Shown here: piece by piece, positions 17,578 through 30,136 of the stretch
How the letters are laid out: each line of letters starts with the position of its first letter
Numbering within the stretch: the stretch's first letter is position 1
DNA from: Planococcus glaciei
GTDB taxonomy: Bacteria > Bacillota > Bacilli > Bacillales_A > Planococcaceae
Length of the DNA stretch: 64,000 nt
Assembly (NCBI RefSeq): GCF_900099655.1
Contig: NZ_FNDC01000006.1
Span: forward strand, 125,947-189,946
Reading direction: 5' to 3'
The notes under the pieces: generated by a model
Databases searched by the model: none
What the model saw: only the letters and a program-made list of their open reading frames with translations
What the model was told of the DNA's origin: nothing
Position numbers and translations under genes: made by a program

Positions 17578-18597
17578 ATGATTGAATTAAAAGAACTGTC
17601 GAAAGTATTCGATACAGGCAAGGGATCTTTGAAAGCGGTCGACGATGTAAACCTGTCTATTTCATCCGGTGAGATTTTTGGCATTATCGGTTATAGCGGC
17701 GCAGGCAAAAGTACATTGATCCGCCTATTGAACGGCCTTGAAAAACCGACTTCCGGTTCGGTCACGATCAGCGGCCAGAACATATCGGCGAGCAAAGGCC
17801 AGGACTTAAGAAAAGCGCGCCAGAAAGTCAGCATGATTTTCCAGCATTTCAACCTCTTGTGGTCGCGTACGGTAAAAGAGAATATTGAATTTCCGCTTGA
17901 AATTGCAGGCGTCCCGAAAAGCAAACGGGATGCCCGCGTGCTTGAACTGGTCGAGCTTGTCGGCCTTGCGGGAAGAGAAAATGCATACCCGTCTCAGCTC
18001 TCAGGAGGCCAGAAACAGCGGGTAGGGATTGCCAGAGCCCTGGCGAACGATCCGGAAGTGCTGCTTTGTGATGAAGCCACTTCAGCACTTGATCCGCAAA
18101 CAACGGATTCCATCTTGGAACTGCTGGTGGATATCAACAAGCGCCTCGGCTTAACCATTGTCCTGATTACGCACGAAATGCACGTCATTCGCAAAATCTG
18201 CCATCGCGTAGCCGTAATGGAAGGCGGGCGCGTCGTGGAGCTTGGGGATGTCCTGACGGTCTTCCAGGCGCCTCAGCAGGAAATTACGAAACGCTTCGTC
18301 GCGCAAGTGACCGATACCGAAGATTCAAATGAGACCATCAAGCATCTGCGGGAGCTTTATCCGACAGGGGAATTGGTCAAGCTGATATTCGTCGGCGATC
18401 AGACCGAGCAGCCGATCCTGACAAAATTGATCCGCAAGTATCCGGTCGATATTAATATTGTGCACGGGAATATCTCCCATACACAACGGGGAGCATATGG
18501 AACATTGATCATCCAGATAAAAGGCACGCAGCCTGAAATTGCGCAAGCTCTTGCTTTCTTGAATGAAGAAAGCATCCAGACGGAGGTGATGGCATGA
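17578..18597 (+). CDS. metN: Methionine ABC transporter ATP-binding protein MetN
   Basis: ATPase of the methionine importer, 339 residues. Walker [10 protein letters not shown] is at about 38-46, the signature [15 protein letters not shown] and Walker [12 protein letters not shown] follow, and the C-terminal NIL domain (about 265-339), which binds methionine for feedback inhibition, is present. The ATG at 17578 follows AGGAG. The gene is first in a three-gene operon behind the SAM riboswitch and overlaps metI by 4 bp. Confidence 0.96.
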   Translation: MIELKELSKVFDTGKGSLKAVDDVNLSISSGEIFGIIGYSGAGKSTLIRLLNGLEKPTSGSVTISGQNISASKGQDLRKARQKVSMIFQHFNLLWSRTVKENIEFPLEIAGVPKSKRDARVLELVELVGLAGRENAYPSQLSGGQKQRVGIARALANDPEVLLCDEATSALDPQTTDSILELLVDINKRLGLTIVLITHEMHVIRKICHRVAVMEGGRVVELGDVLTVFQAPQQEITKRFVAQVTDTEDSNETIKHLRELYPTGELVKLIFVGDQTEQPILTKLIRKYPVDINIVHGNISHTQRGAYGTLIIQIKGTQPEIAQALAFLNEESIQTEVMA

Positions 18598-19262
18598 TTG
18601 AGTCATTGTTTCCAAACGTCGATTGGGATAATATGTGGGAAGCCACGCTTGAAACACTGTATATGACGGCCATGTCGACATTCTTTACGTTTGTCATCGG
18701 CTTGGTGCTGGGCATCATCTTATTTTTGACGGCACCCAAGCAATTATGGGCCAACAGCATTGTCAATTGGCTGACAGGCGCATTCGTCAACATTTTCCGT
18801 TCGATTCCATTTATCATTTTGATCATTTTATTGATTCCTTTTACCAAGTTTATGATTGGAACGATTCGCGGGCCGAACGCAGCGCTGCCGGCATTGATTA
18901 TTGGGGCTGCACCGTTTTACGCCCGCATGGTCTTGATCGCCTTGAAGGAAATTGATAAAGGCGTCATTGAAGCTGCCCGTTCCATGGGTGCGACCACGTG
19001 GACCATTATTCGAAAAGTACTGCTGCCGGAATCCAAACCGGCTTTGATTTCCGGAATCACCGTAACGGCAATTGCCTTGGTCGGCTATACAGCTATGGCT
19101 GGCATCATCGGAGCAGGCGGCTTGGGTACGCTGGCGTTCCTGGACGGCTTCCAGAGAAGCCGGGAAGACGTAACGCTAATGGCAACGATATTGATCTTGG
19201 TTATTGTATTCGCGATTCAGTTTATCGGTGACCGGTTGACAGTGAAATCAGATAAACGATAA
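18594..19262 (+). CDS. metI: Methionine ABC transporter permease MetI (MetP)
   Basis: Inner-membrane permease of 222 residues with five or six hydrophobic helices. The EAA loop, [21 protein letters not shown], contacts the ATPase. It overlaps metN by ATGA, so translation is coupled. Together with metN and metQ it forms the complete MetNIQ importer. Confidence 0.95.
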   Translation: MIESLFPNVDWDNMWEATLETLYMTAMSTFFTFVIGLVLGIILFLTAPKQLWANSIVNWLTGAFVNIFRSIPFIILIILLIPFTKFMIGTIRGPNAALPALIIGAAPFYARMVLIALKEIDKGVIEAARSMGATTWTIIRKVLLPESKPALISGITVTAIALVGYTAMAGIIGAGGLGTLAFLDGFQRSREDVTLMATILILVIVFAIQFIGDRLTVKSDKR

Positions 19263-19297
19263 CACCTAATGCAAACACACAAAAAGGGGATAGAGAC

Positions 19298-20116
19298 ATG
19301 AAAAAATTATTGGCAGGCACATTATTGACAGCATTAACTTTGGCAGGCTGCGGCAGCGACAACGGCGGAGCAGGCGAAGAAGAGTCGAGCACAATAAAAG
19401 TAGGGGCATCTAACGTTCCGCACGCCATCATTTTGGAAGAGGCGAAACCGCTATTAGAAGAACAAGGCATTGAACTTGAAATCGAAACGTATCAGGATTA
19501 CATTTTGCCGAACCAGGATTTAGAATCCGGTGAGATCGATGCGAACTATTTCCAGCACATTCCTTACTTGGAATCACAAAAGAAAGAGTTCGGCTATGAT
19601 TTTGAAAATGCCGGTGCGATCCATATCGAACCAATCGGTGTCTACTCCCAGAAATACGCTTCATTGGAAGAGCTTCCGGAAGGCGCAACGATTTTGATGA
19701 GCAACTCGGTTGCTGACCACGGCCGTATTCTTTCTTTGCTTGAAGCAAAAGGTTTGATCAAATTGGCTGATGGCGTAGACAAAACGGTTGCTGAAGTAAA
19801 AGACATCGTTGAAAACCCGAAAAACCTTGAGTTTGATGCGAATTACGAAGCGGCTTTGATGGTGCAATTGTATGAATCAGGAGAAGGCGATGCGTTGCTG
19901 ATCAACTCAAACTACGCGATTGATGCCGGCTTGAATCCATTGGAAGATGCAATCGCGCTGGAAGACTCAGAGTCTCCATATGCCAACGTAATTGCAGTGA
20001 ATGCAGGCGATGAAGACAATGAAAACGTCAAAGCGCTTGTCGAAACATTGAAGTCGAAAGAAATTCAGGACTTCATCTTGGAAGAGTGGGGCGGTTCTGT
20101 AGTACCAGTTGAATAA
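19298..20116 (+). CDS. metQ: Methionine-binding lipoprotein MetQ
   Basis: Substrate-binding lipoprotein of the methionine importer, 272 residues. It has a type II signal peptide with lipobox LAGC (Cys 20) followed by an acidic linker. The NlpA/MetQ family core is visible: VGASNVPHAIILEEAKPLLEE-type opening, and an IDANYFQHIPYL block. The ATG at 19298 follows AAGGGG. It is the last gene of the SAM-controlled operon. Confidence 0.95.
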   Translation: MKKLLAGTLLTALTLAGCGSDNGGAGEEESSTIKVGASNVPHAIILEEAKPLLEEQGIELEIETYQDYILPNQDLESGEIDANYFQHIPYLESQKKEFGYDFENAGAIHIEPIGVYSQKYASLEELPEGATILMSNSVADHGRILSLLEAKGLIKLADGVDKTVAEVKDIVENPKNLEFDANYEAALMVQLYESGEGDALLINSNYAIDAGLNPLEDAIALEDSESPYANVIAVNAGDEDNENVKALVETLKSKEIQDFILEEWGGSVVPVE

Positions 20117-20125
20117 TAATATGCG

Positions 20126-20169
20126 AAAAAGCAGGTTCCTCAAGAAATTGAGTGGACCTGCTTTTTATT
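20126..20169 (+). terminator. Terminator after metQ
   Basis: AAAAAGCAGGT pairs with ACCTGCTTTTT, with an inner CTCAA/TTGAG stem. It ends the metNIQ operon. Confidence 0.9.
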
Positions 20170-20368
20170 TTCTGTCGTTTAATGATCAGCAACGTGTCCG
20201 GGCGAAGCGGCAACAGCATTTAACGCTTTAGATTTTAATAGAATCTTATCATTTTAATGGAATAATAAAAATATTCCGGGTTTTAAAGGTTCTCTTCTCT
20301 TTCGGTGCGCTATGTGATACTTTTGTATAATAATAAAAAAACAGTTGTTCATCTAGGGAGGACACATC

Positions 20369-21541
20369 ATGAAGATAAAATTCGGTCTTTTGCCGAGGAT
20401 TATTGTTGCTATCGCATTAGGGGTATTGATTGGTTCGTTTGCGCCGGAATGGATGGCACGGATATTCGCCACATTCACAACGATTTTTGGGAACTTCCTT
20501 AATTTCATCGTTCCGCTGATTATTCTCGGGTTTATTGCACCAGGTATTGCGCAGCTTGGCAAAGGCTCAGGAAAACTGCTCGGGCTGGCTACGTTTTTTG
20601 CTTATGCTTCGACCATCGCAGCGGGCATATTGGCGTTCTTTGCAGCAACAACCATTTTGCCGAACTTTATGGAAGCTGGTGCGATGAGTGGTATTGAAGA
20701 CCCGGAAAAAGCATTGGCTACCTCTTTTATCGCTTTGGATATGCCGCCGGTGTTCGGCGTCATGTCAGCATTGATATTGGCATTTTTGCTGGGCATTGGC
20801 ATGGCTTCTACGGGAAGCAAAACCATGATTTCGTTTTTTGAAGAATTCCAGGCCATTATTGAAAAAACCATTTCATATGTCATCATTCCGTTATTGCCAT
20901 TCCATATCTTCGGGATTTTTGCCAATATGGCATACGGCGGAGCGGTCGCCAAAATTTTATCGCTTTTTGCAGTCGTGTTCGTCATGATTATTATTCTGCA
21001 TTGGGTGATGCTGATGCTTCAATACACAGCAGCAGGAACGTTGAACAAAAAGAATCCGATGCGCTTATTGAAAACGATGCTGCCGGCATACTTCACTGCC
21101 CTCGGCACACAGTCTTCAGCAGCAACAATTCCCGTCACCGTTCGCCAAGCGCGCGAAACAGGCGCGAACGAAAAAGTGGTCGATTTTGCAGTGCCGCTAT
21201 TCGCGACCATCCATTTGTCGGGAAGCACCATTACAATCGTGTCGTGCTCCATTGGTGTGCTACTTTTGACAGGAGATCTGCCGAGCTTTTCAAGTTTCCT
21301 ACCCTTTATCTTCATGCTGGGCGTCACGATGATTGCTGCTCCAGGAGTGCCGGGAGGAGCTGTTATGGCAGCTATCGGCTTGCTTGAAGCCATGCTCGGA
21401 TTCGATCCGACGATGGTGGCGTTAATGATCGCTTTATATCTGGCACAGGATAGCTTCGGCACTGCTGCGAATGTGACAGGCGACGGGGCACTTGCAATGA
21501 TTGTAGACCGGTTTACCAATGGGAAAAAAGTATTGCAATAA
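20369..21541 (+). CDS. Dicarboxylate/amino acid:cation symporter (DAACS family)
   Basis: Sodium-coupled symporter of the glutamate/dicarboxylate family, 390 residues with eight hydrophobic helices and two re-entrant loops. GTQSSAATIPVT is the HP1 serine-rich motif, and NVTGDGA is the transmembrane-8 cation/substrate site. The TM7 motif (usually NMDG) is replaced by HLSGST, so the substrate or coupling ion may differ from GltP/DctA. The ATG at 20369 follows GGGAGG. It lies alone between the metQ terminator and the next lipoprotein gene. Confidence 0.88.
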   Translation: MKIKFGLLPRIIVAIALGVLIGSFAPEWMARIFATFTTIFGNFLNFIVPLIILGFIAPGIAQLGKGSGKLLGLATFFAYASTIAAGILAFFAATTILPNFMEAGAMSGIEDPEKALATSFIALDMPPVFGVMSALILAFLLGIGMASTGSKTMISFFEEFQAIIEKTISYVIIPLLPFHIFGIFANMAYGGAVAKILSLFAVVFVMIIILHWVMLMLQYTAAGTLNKKNPMRLLKTMLPAYFTALGTQSSAATIPVTVRQARETGANEKVVDFAVPLFATIHLSGSTITIVSCSIGVLLLTGDLPSFSSFLPFIFMLGVTMIAAPGVPGGAVMAAIGLLEAMLGFDPTMVALMIALYLAQDSFGTAANVTGDGALAMIVDRFTNGKKVLQ

Positions 21542-21642
21542 TATGGAAATTCAATGAATTCCGGCTATTCGCCCTACTGTATACGATTTCATTCAGCTAT
21601 GCTATTATAACTGAGGATTTCAATTACAAGGGGGAAAACACC

Positions 21643-22173
21643 ATGAAGAAATTGCTTATGATCGGCTTTTCAGCTGCTTTATTCCTAGGGGCATGCAGTG
21701 AAGAAACTGCTACAGAAGACACAGCTAAAGAACAGACAGCATCAGAAGAGACATCGAAAGAGACGGGCAACGCCAAGCAGGAATTTATGCGTTTCTATAT
21801 GTCCATTCCTCAAACAATCAACGGTACAGATGTTGACTTGAACACGTTTGAAGTGAACCAGACAGAAAGCACGCTTCCTGAAGGGGCAGATTTGCAGGCA
21901 ATGAAAGATGCAGCTAAAGCTTCTGCTGAAAAAACAGCGGCAGCAGTGGAAGGAATCGAAATTCCGGAATCACTGGCTGACCATAAAGAAGATATCGAAG
22001 CAGGACTTTCTTCTATTAAAGAATCCTACGACATGAAAGCGGAAGAACTGACAAAAGAAGCATCTTTTGAAGCGGCAAATGCTAAATTCGCTGAAGCCGA
22101 CGAAAAGTTTAACGCTATGCTGGAATCATTGGAACTTAATCCATCTAGCATCTATACAGAAGTAGCAAAATAA
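21643..22173 (+). CDS. Putative lipoprotein
   Basis: Predicted membrane-anchored lipoprotein of 176 residues: short signal peptide with lipobox LGAC (Cys 18), a Thr/Glu/Lys-rich linker to about residue 45, then a mostly helical domain rich in Ala, Glu and Lys. No catalytic motif or known family is recognised. The ATG at 21643 follows AGGGGG. It is probably monocistronic because a strong terminator follows. Confidence 0.8.
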   Translation: MKKLLMIGFSAALFLGACSEETATEDTAKEQTASEETSKETGNAKQEFMRFYMSIPQTINGTDVDLNTFEVNQTESTLPEGADLQAMKDAAKASAEKTAAAVEGIEIPESLADHKEDIEAGLSSIKESYDMKAEELTKEASFEAANAKFAEADEKFNAMLESLELNPSSIYTEVAK

Positions 22174-22182
22174 TCGCTTCTA

Positions 22183-22213
22183 GACCCGGAATATTCATAT
22201 TCCGGGTCTTTTT
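22183..22213 (+). terminator. Terminator after the lipoprotein gene
   Basis: GACCCGGAATA-TTCA-TATTCCGGGTC, perfect 11-bp stem, followed by five T. Confidence 0.94.
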
Positions 22214-22338
22214 GTAGGTTCTTCCACTTCCTAAGACAATAGTGCTATTTTCTGACAAATTTGCTGTTCCTGGGTTTTAAGCGAAATAACAGGGGTATAA
22301 TACATACTGAAATACAAATTCGAAAGGAATGGTTCACT

Positions 22339-22527
22339 ATCGATTCACACGGAATTGAGCACACGGAGAAAATGGAGCAGGCATTTCGAGACGTCCACGG
22401 ATTTGGTATTGATGAATACCAAAACGACACAAACAAAATTGTAGAAGTAGAGCAGCGGAGAGAACGAGACTATCAAAAAGGGCAGCTAGCGGCTGCGAAG
22501 ATCGAGCGTCTGGTACACCGTGATTAA
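22339..22527 (+). CDS. Small conserved-looking protein with unclear start
   Basis: Charged protein of about 51-62 residues (core MEQAFRDVHGFGIDEY, then RRERDYQKGQ) with no recognised family. The frame is open from 22261, but a TATAAT at 22296-22301 suggests that the upstream part is promoter. Downstream of it the only usual start is ATG 22372, with GGAG just three bases away. An AAAGGA at 22323-22328 would instead serve ATC at 22339. The coordinates given use that longer form; the minimal form is 22372-22527. A terminator follows directly, which supports a real transcription unit. Confidence 0.5.
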   Translation: MDSHGIEHTEKMEQAFRDVHGFGIDEYQNDTNKIVEVEQRRERDYQKGQLAAAKIERLVHRD

Positions 22528-22541
22528 TATAGTATGCTTAA

Positions 22542-22568
22542 GCCAGTGCCTTTAGGTGCTGGTTTTTT
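22542..22568 (+). terminator. Terminator after the small gene
   Basis: GCCAGTGCC-TTTA-GGTGCTGGT stem with two G-T pairs, then a T run. Confidence 0.8.
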
Positions 22569-22707
22569 GATTGATATGTATTCTCATTTAGTGAGTTTCT
22601 ATTGAAAATAAAAATGCCTCGGAAACAGTGTGCCGAAAACCCGGATTTAGCAATAAATACAGCATTTTGAAAAGCTCATTTCTAAAATTCTTCTTCGGTT
22701 TAATGAT

Positions 22708-22736
22708 TTGCTACTAATGCGGATTTCGGTTAAGAT
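22708..22736 (+). promoter_or_regulatory. Sigma-A promoter of the suf operon
   Basis: TTGCTA at 22708-22713, a 17-bp spacer, TAAGAT at 22731-22736, 60 bp before sufC. No IscR- or Fur-type box was recognised in the 22569-22796 gap. Confidence 0.5.
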
Positions 22737-22796
22737 TAGAATGATACTAATTAAGAATGGTTTGCCATTCAACATCAACTTTATGGAGGTATTTAC

Positions 22797-23576
22797 ATGT
22801 CAACTTTGGTCATTAAAGATTTGCACGTTGAAATCGAAGGTAAAGAGATTTTAAAGGGTGTAAATTTAACTATTAATACAGGTGAAATTCATGCCATCAT
22901 GGGACCTAACGGAACAGGTAAGTCAACTTTGGCTTCTGCTATCATGGGGCATCCAAAATATGAAGTAACATCCGGTTCAATTACTTTGGACGGCGAAGAC
23001 GTATTGGAAATGGAAGTGGACGAACGCGCACGCGCTGGCCTTTTCCTTGGCATGCAATACCCGAGTGAAATTTCTGGAGTAACAAATGCTGACTTCATGC
23101 GTTCGGCTATGAATGCCCGCCGCGAAGAAGGCGATGAAATTTCATTGATGAAATTTATCCGTGAACTTGACAAGAAAATGGAAGTTCTTGATATGGACCA
23201 GGAAATGGCGCAACGCTATTTGAACGAAGGATTCTCAGGCGGGGAAAAGAAACGCAATGAAATTCTTCAAATGATGATGATCAAACCGAAAATTGCAGTC
23301 CTTGACGAAATTGACTCCGGTTTGGATATTGACGCATTGAAAGTTGTATCTGAAGGCGTTAACCAAATGAGAAGCGAAAACTTTGGCTGCTTGATCATCA
23401 CTCACTATCAGCGCTTGTTAAACTACATCACACCTGACCATGTTCACGTAATGATGCAGGGCCGTGTCGTTAAATCCGGTGGAGAAGAACTTTCTCACAA
23501 ACTGGAAGCAGAAGGCTATGACTGGATCAAAGCGGAACTTGGAATCGAAGATGAGACTGTAGGACAAGAAGCTTAA
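22797..23576 (+). CDS. sufC: Fe-S cluster assembly ATPase SufC
   Basis: ABC-type ATPase of the SufBCD scaffold, soluble, 259 residues. It carries Walker [10 protein letters not shown] near residue 38, the signature [14 protein letters not shown] and Walker [18 protein letters not shown], all diagnostic of SufC. The ATG at 22797 follows ATGGAGG. It is the first gene of sufCDSUB, the standard Firmicutes order and the essential Fe-S assembly route in this group. Confidence 0.97.
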   Translation: MSTLVIKDLHVEIEGKEILKGVNLTINTGEIHAIMGPNGTGKSTLASAIMGHPKYEVTSGSITLDGEDVLEMEVDERARAGLFLGMQYPSEISGVTNADFMRSAMNARREEGDEISLMKFIRELDKKMEVLDMDQEMAQRYLNEGFSGGEKKRNEILQMMMIKPKIAVLDEIDSGLDIDALKVVSEGVNQMRSENFGCLIITHYQRLLNYITPDHVHVMMQGRVVKSGGEELSHKLEAEGYDWIKAELGIEDETVGQEA

Positions 23577-23594
23577 TTGGAAGGGGAAACTAAC

Positions 23595-26558
<2,964 letters not shown>

Positions 26559-26578
26559 CACAGAACGGAGGAACGACG

Positions 26579-27976
26579 ATGGCGAAAAAAATGCCGGAGA
26601 TCGGTGATTATAAATATGGGTTCCACGATAAAGATGTGTCGGTGTTCCGATCAAAACGTGGACTTACAGAAGATATCGTAAGAGAAATTTCAGGTATCAA
26701 GAACGAACCGGAATGGATGTTGAAATCCCGTCTGAAAGCTTTAAAATTGTTCTACTCAATGCCAATGCCACAATGGGGCGGCGATTTGGGTTCATTGAAC
26801 TTCGATGAAATTACGTATTACGTAAAACCGTCTGAAGCGAGCCAGACTTCTTGGGACGAAGTTCCGGACGAAATCAAAGCAACATTTGATAAACTGGGAA
26901 TTCCGGAAGCTGAACAGAAATACCTTGCAGGTGTTTCTGCACAGTATGAATCAGAAGTTGTTTACCACAACATGAAAGTGGAATTGGAAGATATGGGGAT
27001 TGTCTTTAAAGACACAGATGCAGCGCTTCGTGAAAACGAAGACTTGTTCCGTGAATACTGGCAGACCGTAATTCCAGCCGCAGACAATAAGTTCGCGGCT
27101 CTTAACACAGCCGTATGGTCTGGTGGATCGTTCATCTATGTACCGAAAGGCATTAAAGTGGAATCTCCGCTTCAGGCATATTTCCGCATCAACTCGGAAA
27201 ACATGGGCCAATTCGAACGTACGATGATCATTGTAGACGAAGGCGCTAGCGTTCACTATGTAGAAGGCTGTACAGCACCGGTCTACACAACAAACTCTCT
27301 GCACTCTGCTGTAGTTGAAATTGTTGTGAAAAAAGATGCATATTGCCGTTACACAACTATCCAAAACTGGGCAAACAACGTTTACAACCTTGTAACGAAA
27401 CGCGCATTTGTAGATGCCAACGGTACAATGGAATGGATTGATGGCAACATCGGTTCTAAATTGACGATGAAATACCCGGCTGTTTACTTGAAAGGCGAAG
27501 GCGCACGCGGCATGACCTTGTCGATTGCAATCGCCGGCAAAGGGCAGCACCAGGATGCTGGAGCGAAAATGATTCACTTGGCTCCAAACACTTCATCTTC
27601 AATCGTTTCGAAATCCATTTCGAAACAAGGCGGTAAAGTTTCCTACCGCGGGATCGTTCACTTCGGCCGCAAAGCTGATGGCGCCCGTTCAAACATCGAA
27701 TGTGATACATTGATCATGGACAATCAGTCAACTTCTGATACAATTCCATACAATGAAATCTTGAACGACAACGTATCTTTAGAGCATGAAGCGAAAGTTT
27801 CAAAAGTATCTGAAGAGCAATTGTTCTACTTGATGAGCCGCGGCGTTTCTGAACAAGAAGCAACAGAAATGATTGTAATGGGCTTTATCGAGCCATTCAC
27901 AAAAGAACTTCCAATGGAATATGCGGTAGAAATGAACCGTTTGATCAAGTTCGAAATGGAAGGCTCTATCGGTTAA
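26579..27976 (+). CDS. sufB: Fe-S cluster assembly protein SufB
   Basis: Core scaffold subunit of SufBCD, 465 residues. Family blocks are visible: [13 protein letters not shown] near the N-terminus, [37 protein letters not shown], and the C-terminal [22 protein letters not shown]. The ATG at 26579 follows ACGGAGG; an open frame further upstream lies inside sufU. It is the last gene of sufCDSUB and is followed by a terminator. Confidence 0.97.
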   Translation: MAKKMPEIGDYKYGFHDKDVSVFRSKRGLTEDIVREISGIKNEPEWMLKSRLKALKLFYSMPMPQWGGDLGSLNFDEITYYVKPSEASQTSWDEVPDEIKATFDKLGIPEAEQKYLAGVSAQYESEVVYHNMKVELEDMGIVFKDTDAALRENEDLFREYWQTVIPAADNKFAALNTAVWSGGSFIYVPKGIKVESPLQAYFRINSENMGQFERTMIIVDEGASVHYVEGCTAPVYTTNSLHSAVVEIVVKKDAYCRYTTIQNWANNVYNLVTKRAFVDANGTMEWIDGNIGSKLTMKYPAVYLKGEGARGMTLSIAIAGKGQHQDAGAKMIHLAPNTSSSIVSKSISKQGGKVSYRGIVHFGRKADGARSNIECDTLIMDNQSTSDTIPYNEILNDNVSLEHEAKVSKVSEEQLFYLMSRGVSEQEATEMIVMGFIEPFTKELPMEYAVEMNRLIKFEMEGSIG

Positions 27977-27989
27977 TAAATGTCTCAAT

Positions 27990-28029
27990 CCCTCTTGGCA
28001 TGGCTCTGTTCATGCTAAGGGGTTTTTTT
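27990..28029 (+). terminator. Terminator after sufB
   Basis: CCCTCTTGGCATG pairs with CATGCTAAGGGG (one bulge and one mismatch), followed by seven T. Confidence 0.85.
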
Positions 28030-28097
28030 ATGGAATCTCTTAAAGTCAAAAAATCAATAAGTGCTTTTTTATAGTAAACTATGGACAATCTTATTAA

Positions 28098-28122
28098 GTT
28101 TTGGGGTCTCATGAAAGGGTAT
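28098..28122 (+). promoter_or_regulatory. Candidate sigma-B promoter of the 61-residue protein
   Basis: GTTTTG at 28098-28103, a 13-bp spacer, and a perfect GGGTAT at 28117-28122, matching the general-stress sigma-B consensus in sequence and spacing. The start codon is 40 bp downstream. Confidence 0.6.
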
Positions 28123-28161
28123 AGTAGCTGAGTAAGTAAATTTCAAGGAGGAATGCTGGAC

Positions 28162-28347
28162 ATGAGCCAAACATTCGATACATTGAAAGAAAAGCTTAGC
28201 AACGCAGACTTGGGGCAGGCAAAAGAAGTGATGGAGCAAGCCAAACAAGCCCACGAAGATGGAAAAATCGACGAAAATGAAAAAAAAGAACTGTTCGAAT
28301 CCGCAAAATCGATCATTGGCGGCAAAGGACTAGGCGGACTCTTTTGA
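28162..28347 (+). CDS. Small acidic helical protein, probable stress protein
   Basis: 61-residue soluble protein with two charged amphipathic helices (TFDTLKEKLSN to QAHEDGK, and IDENEKKELFESAKS) and a glycine-rich end, IGGKGLGGLF. No family is recognised. The chosen ATG 28162 lies ten bases after AGGAGG; an ATG at 28153 is only one base from it. The sigma-B-type promoter upstream suggests general-stress expression (inference). Confidence 0.7.
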   Translation: MSQTFDTLKEKLSNADLGQAKEVMEQAKQAHEDGKIDENEKKELFESAKSIIGGKGLGGLF

Positions 28348-28386
28348 CAAGATGAACGGTCATGATGCTTCATAATTGAAATGCAG

Positions 28387-28430
28387 AACCGAACAAAGCC
28401 CGGCGCTTATGCGCCGGGCTTTGTTCGGTT
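28387..28430. terminator. Bidirectional hairpin between convergent genes
   Basis: Perfect 20-bp inverted repeat around a TTAT loop, with a GCCCGGCGC/GCGCCGGGC core and TTTGTT beyond the core on each strand. It overlaps the last codons of the minus-strand AlkD gene and probably terminates both transcripts, although the T tracts are interrupted. Confidence 0.75.
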
Positions 28431-29099
28431 AATATTTTTCATTGCTTCCCGTTTGCTGAGGGGCATCAAATCATGTTCCAAGACAATAGAACGTACCCAG
28501 TCGGCATTGGTTTTGGCGTATTCGCGAAGTGCCCAGCCGATGGATTTCTGGATAAAGAATTCAGGCGAAGCGGCGTGTTCCAGAATAATGCGGCTAAGGA
28601 GCATCGTGTCTGTTTCTTGTTTGTATTTTAATTGATGAAGAATAGCGGCGCGGTTTGTCCATATATTGTCTGCTTGCGACCATTCGAGCATGGCACGCGT
28701 TCCGGCAGCCCGTTCATTTTTGACGACGAGGCCGAGTATCCGCGGCGCGATGGTATCGACACTGTCCCACCAGGATTTCCTTTCGATCAATTGCCGCAAA
28801 AAAGGCAAATCAGCAAGCGCCAAGTGCTTGGCCATCTTTTCAAGCAAAGCGATAGCCGCATACTGGTACTCGCGTTCCGGCAGTTCATACAGTTTCCACA
28901 CTTCTTCTGGCAAACGTTCCGGTTCAGGTAGGCGATATTCCTGAAACTGCTCCTTCAGCAATACTTTTCGCAAAGGCGTTTTGATTCCGAGAAAGGGGAA
29001 TTGATTTCGCATATACGCGCTCATCGGTCCAGCCAGTTCTTCGCTGCGGTGGGTTTCAAATTTCTCGATAATTCCTTTATGGTCCCATTCTTTTTTCAT
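28407..29099 (-). CDS. AlkD-like DNA alkylation repair protein
   Basis: DNA glycosylase of the AlkD family built from HEAT-like helical repeats, removing bulky or cationic alkylated bases such as 7-methylguanine. It has 230 residues. Diagnostic segments are SWWDSVDTIAPRILG (catalytic Asp and DNA-contacting Trp region) and FFIQKSIGWALREYAKT near the C-terminus. The ATG at 29099 has GAGGAGATGA upstream. Its 3' end forms half of the long palindrome shared with the convergent small gene. Confidence 0.92.
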   Translation of the reverse strand: MKKEWDHKGIIEKFETHRSEELAGPMSAYMRNQFPFLGIKTPLRKVLLKEQFQEYRLPEPERLPEEVWKLYELPEREYQYAAIALLEKMAKHLALADLPFLRQLIERKSWWDSVDTIAPRILGLVVKNERAAGTRAMLEWSQADNIWTNRAAILHQLKYKQETDTMLLSRIILEHAASPEFFIQKSIGWALREYAKTNADWVRSIVLEHDLMPLSKREAMKNINRTKPGA

Positions 29100-29202
29100 G
29101 AAATCATCTCCTCACCCTTTTTAAAAAGTGTAGCACACCCGAAAGCAGGGAAATGTACAGCAACTGCTTTTTTTCTATTGGAAATCTTGCAATTGCCGCA
29201 AA

Positions 29203-29232
29203 GGGCGTCTTACAAAAAGACGTCCAATTTTT
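29203..29232 (+). terminator. Hairpin with T run before yunF
   Basis: GGGCGTCTT pairs with AAGACGTCC (one mismatch), followed by a TTTTTT tract, about 45 bp before the yunF start. No plus-strand gene precedes it, so it may be a leader attenuator or a leftover terminator. Confidence 0.35.
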
Positions 29233-29275
29233 TGTGTGCTATCATAAAATAATAACGAAAAATGGAGGCGGGACG

Positions 29276-30136
29276 ATGATATACGTTGGTTTGACAGGTT
29301 GGGGCGACCATCCGGACGTCTACAGCCCAGGCTCAAAGAAAACAGAAAAACTGATTGACTACAGTTCGCATTTTCCAATCGTTGAATTGGATTCATCGTT
29401 CTATGCAGTCCAGCCCGAGCGCAATATCCGTAAATGGATCAACGAGACGCCGGAAGGATTTCAGTTTGTGGTGAAAGCGTATCAAGGCATGACCGGGCAT
29501 CAGCGCGGGGAAAATCCATTTGACAGCCGCGACGAAATGTTTGAAGCATTCCGCTTGTCGATCCGGCCTTTAAAGGAAGCGGGGAAGCTGGCGATGGTAC
29601 TGCTTCAGTTTCCGCCTTGGTTTGATTGCCAGCGGGACAATGTCGAACAAATCCGGGAGATTGTCGGGCGCTTGCAGGAATTTGATTTGGCAATCGAGTT
29701 TCGCCACCAGTCGTGGTATGCTCCGGAACTAAAGGAGAAGACGATTGAGTTTTTAAGGGAAAACAACTTGATCCATTCAGTTTGTGATGAACCACAGGCA
29801 GGAGACGGTTCCATTCCATTAGTGCCGATTTCCACCCGGGAAGACAAAGTGCTCCTTCGGCTGCACGGCCGCAATGTCCACGGCTGGTTGAATCCGGGCA
29901 ATGCCAAGAAATGGCGGGAAGTCCGTTACTTATATGATTACAATAAAAAAGAGCTGGAAGAAATCAGCGAAGCTGTTGCGTCCTTAAAAAAATCCACTGA
30001 TAATGTGTATGTGATTTTCAATAACAATTCCGGCGGCCATGCTGCAGGAGACGCCAAACAATTCCAAGAGATGAATGAGCTGGAATTCCAAGGACTCAAC
30101 GAGAAACAGCTCGATTTGTTTGAAGGTGAATTTTAA
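29276..30136 (+). CDS. yunF: DUF72 family protein YunF
   Basis: TIM-barrel-like DUF72 protein of 286 residues; its biochemical role is not established. Typical blocks are the start IYVGLTGWGDHPDVYSPG, FPIVELDSSFYAVQPER, LLQFPPWFDC, LAIEFRHQSWY and VIFNNNSGGHAAGDAKQF. The ATG at 29276 follows ATGGAGGCGGG; the longer open frame upstream lacks a site. It overlaps the next gene by one base (TAATG). Confidence 0.88.
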   Translation: MIYVGLTGWGDHPDVYSPGSKKTEKLIDYSSHFPIVELDSSFYAVQPERNIRKWINETPEGFQFVVKAYQGMTGHQRGENPFDSRDEMFEAFRLSIRPLKEAGKLAMVLLQFPPWFDCQRDNVEQIREIVGRLQEFDLAIEFRHQSWYAPELKEKTIEFLRENNLIHSVCDEPQAGDGSIPLVPISTREDKVLLRLHGRNVHGWLNPGNAKKWREVRYLYDYNKKELEEISEAVASLKKSTDNVYVIFNNNSGGHAAGDAKQFQEMNELEFQGLNEKQLDLFEGEF

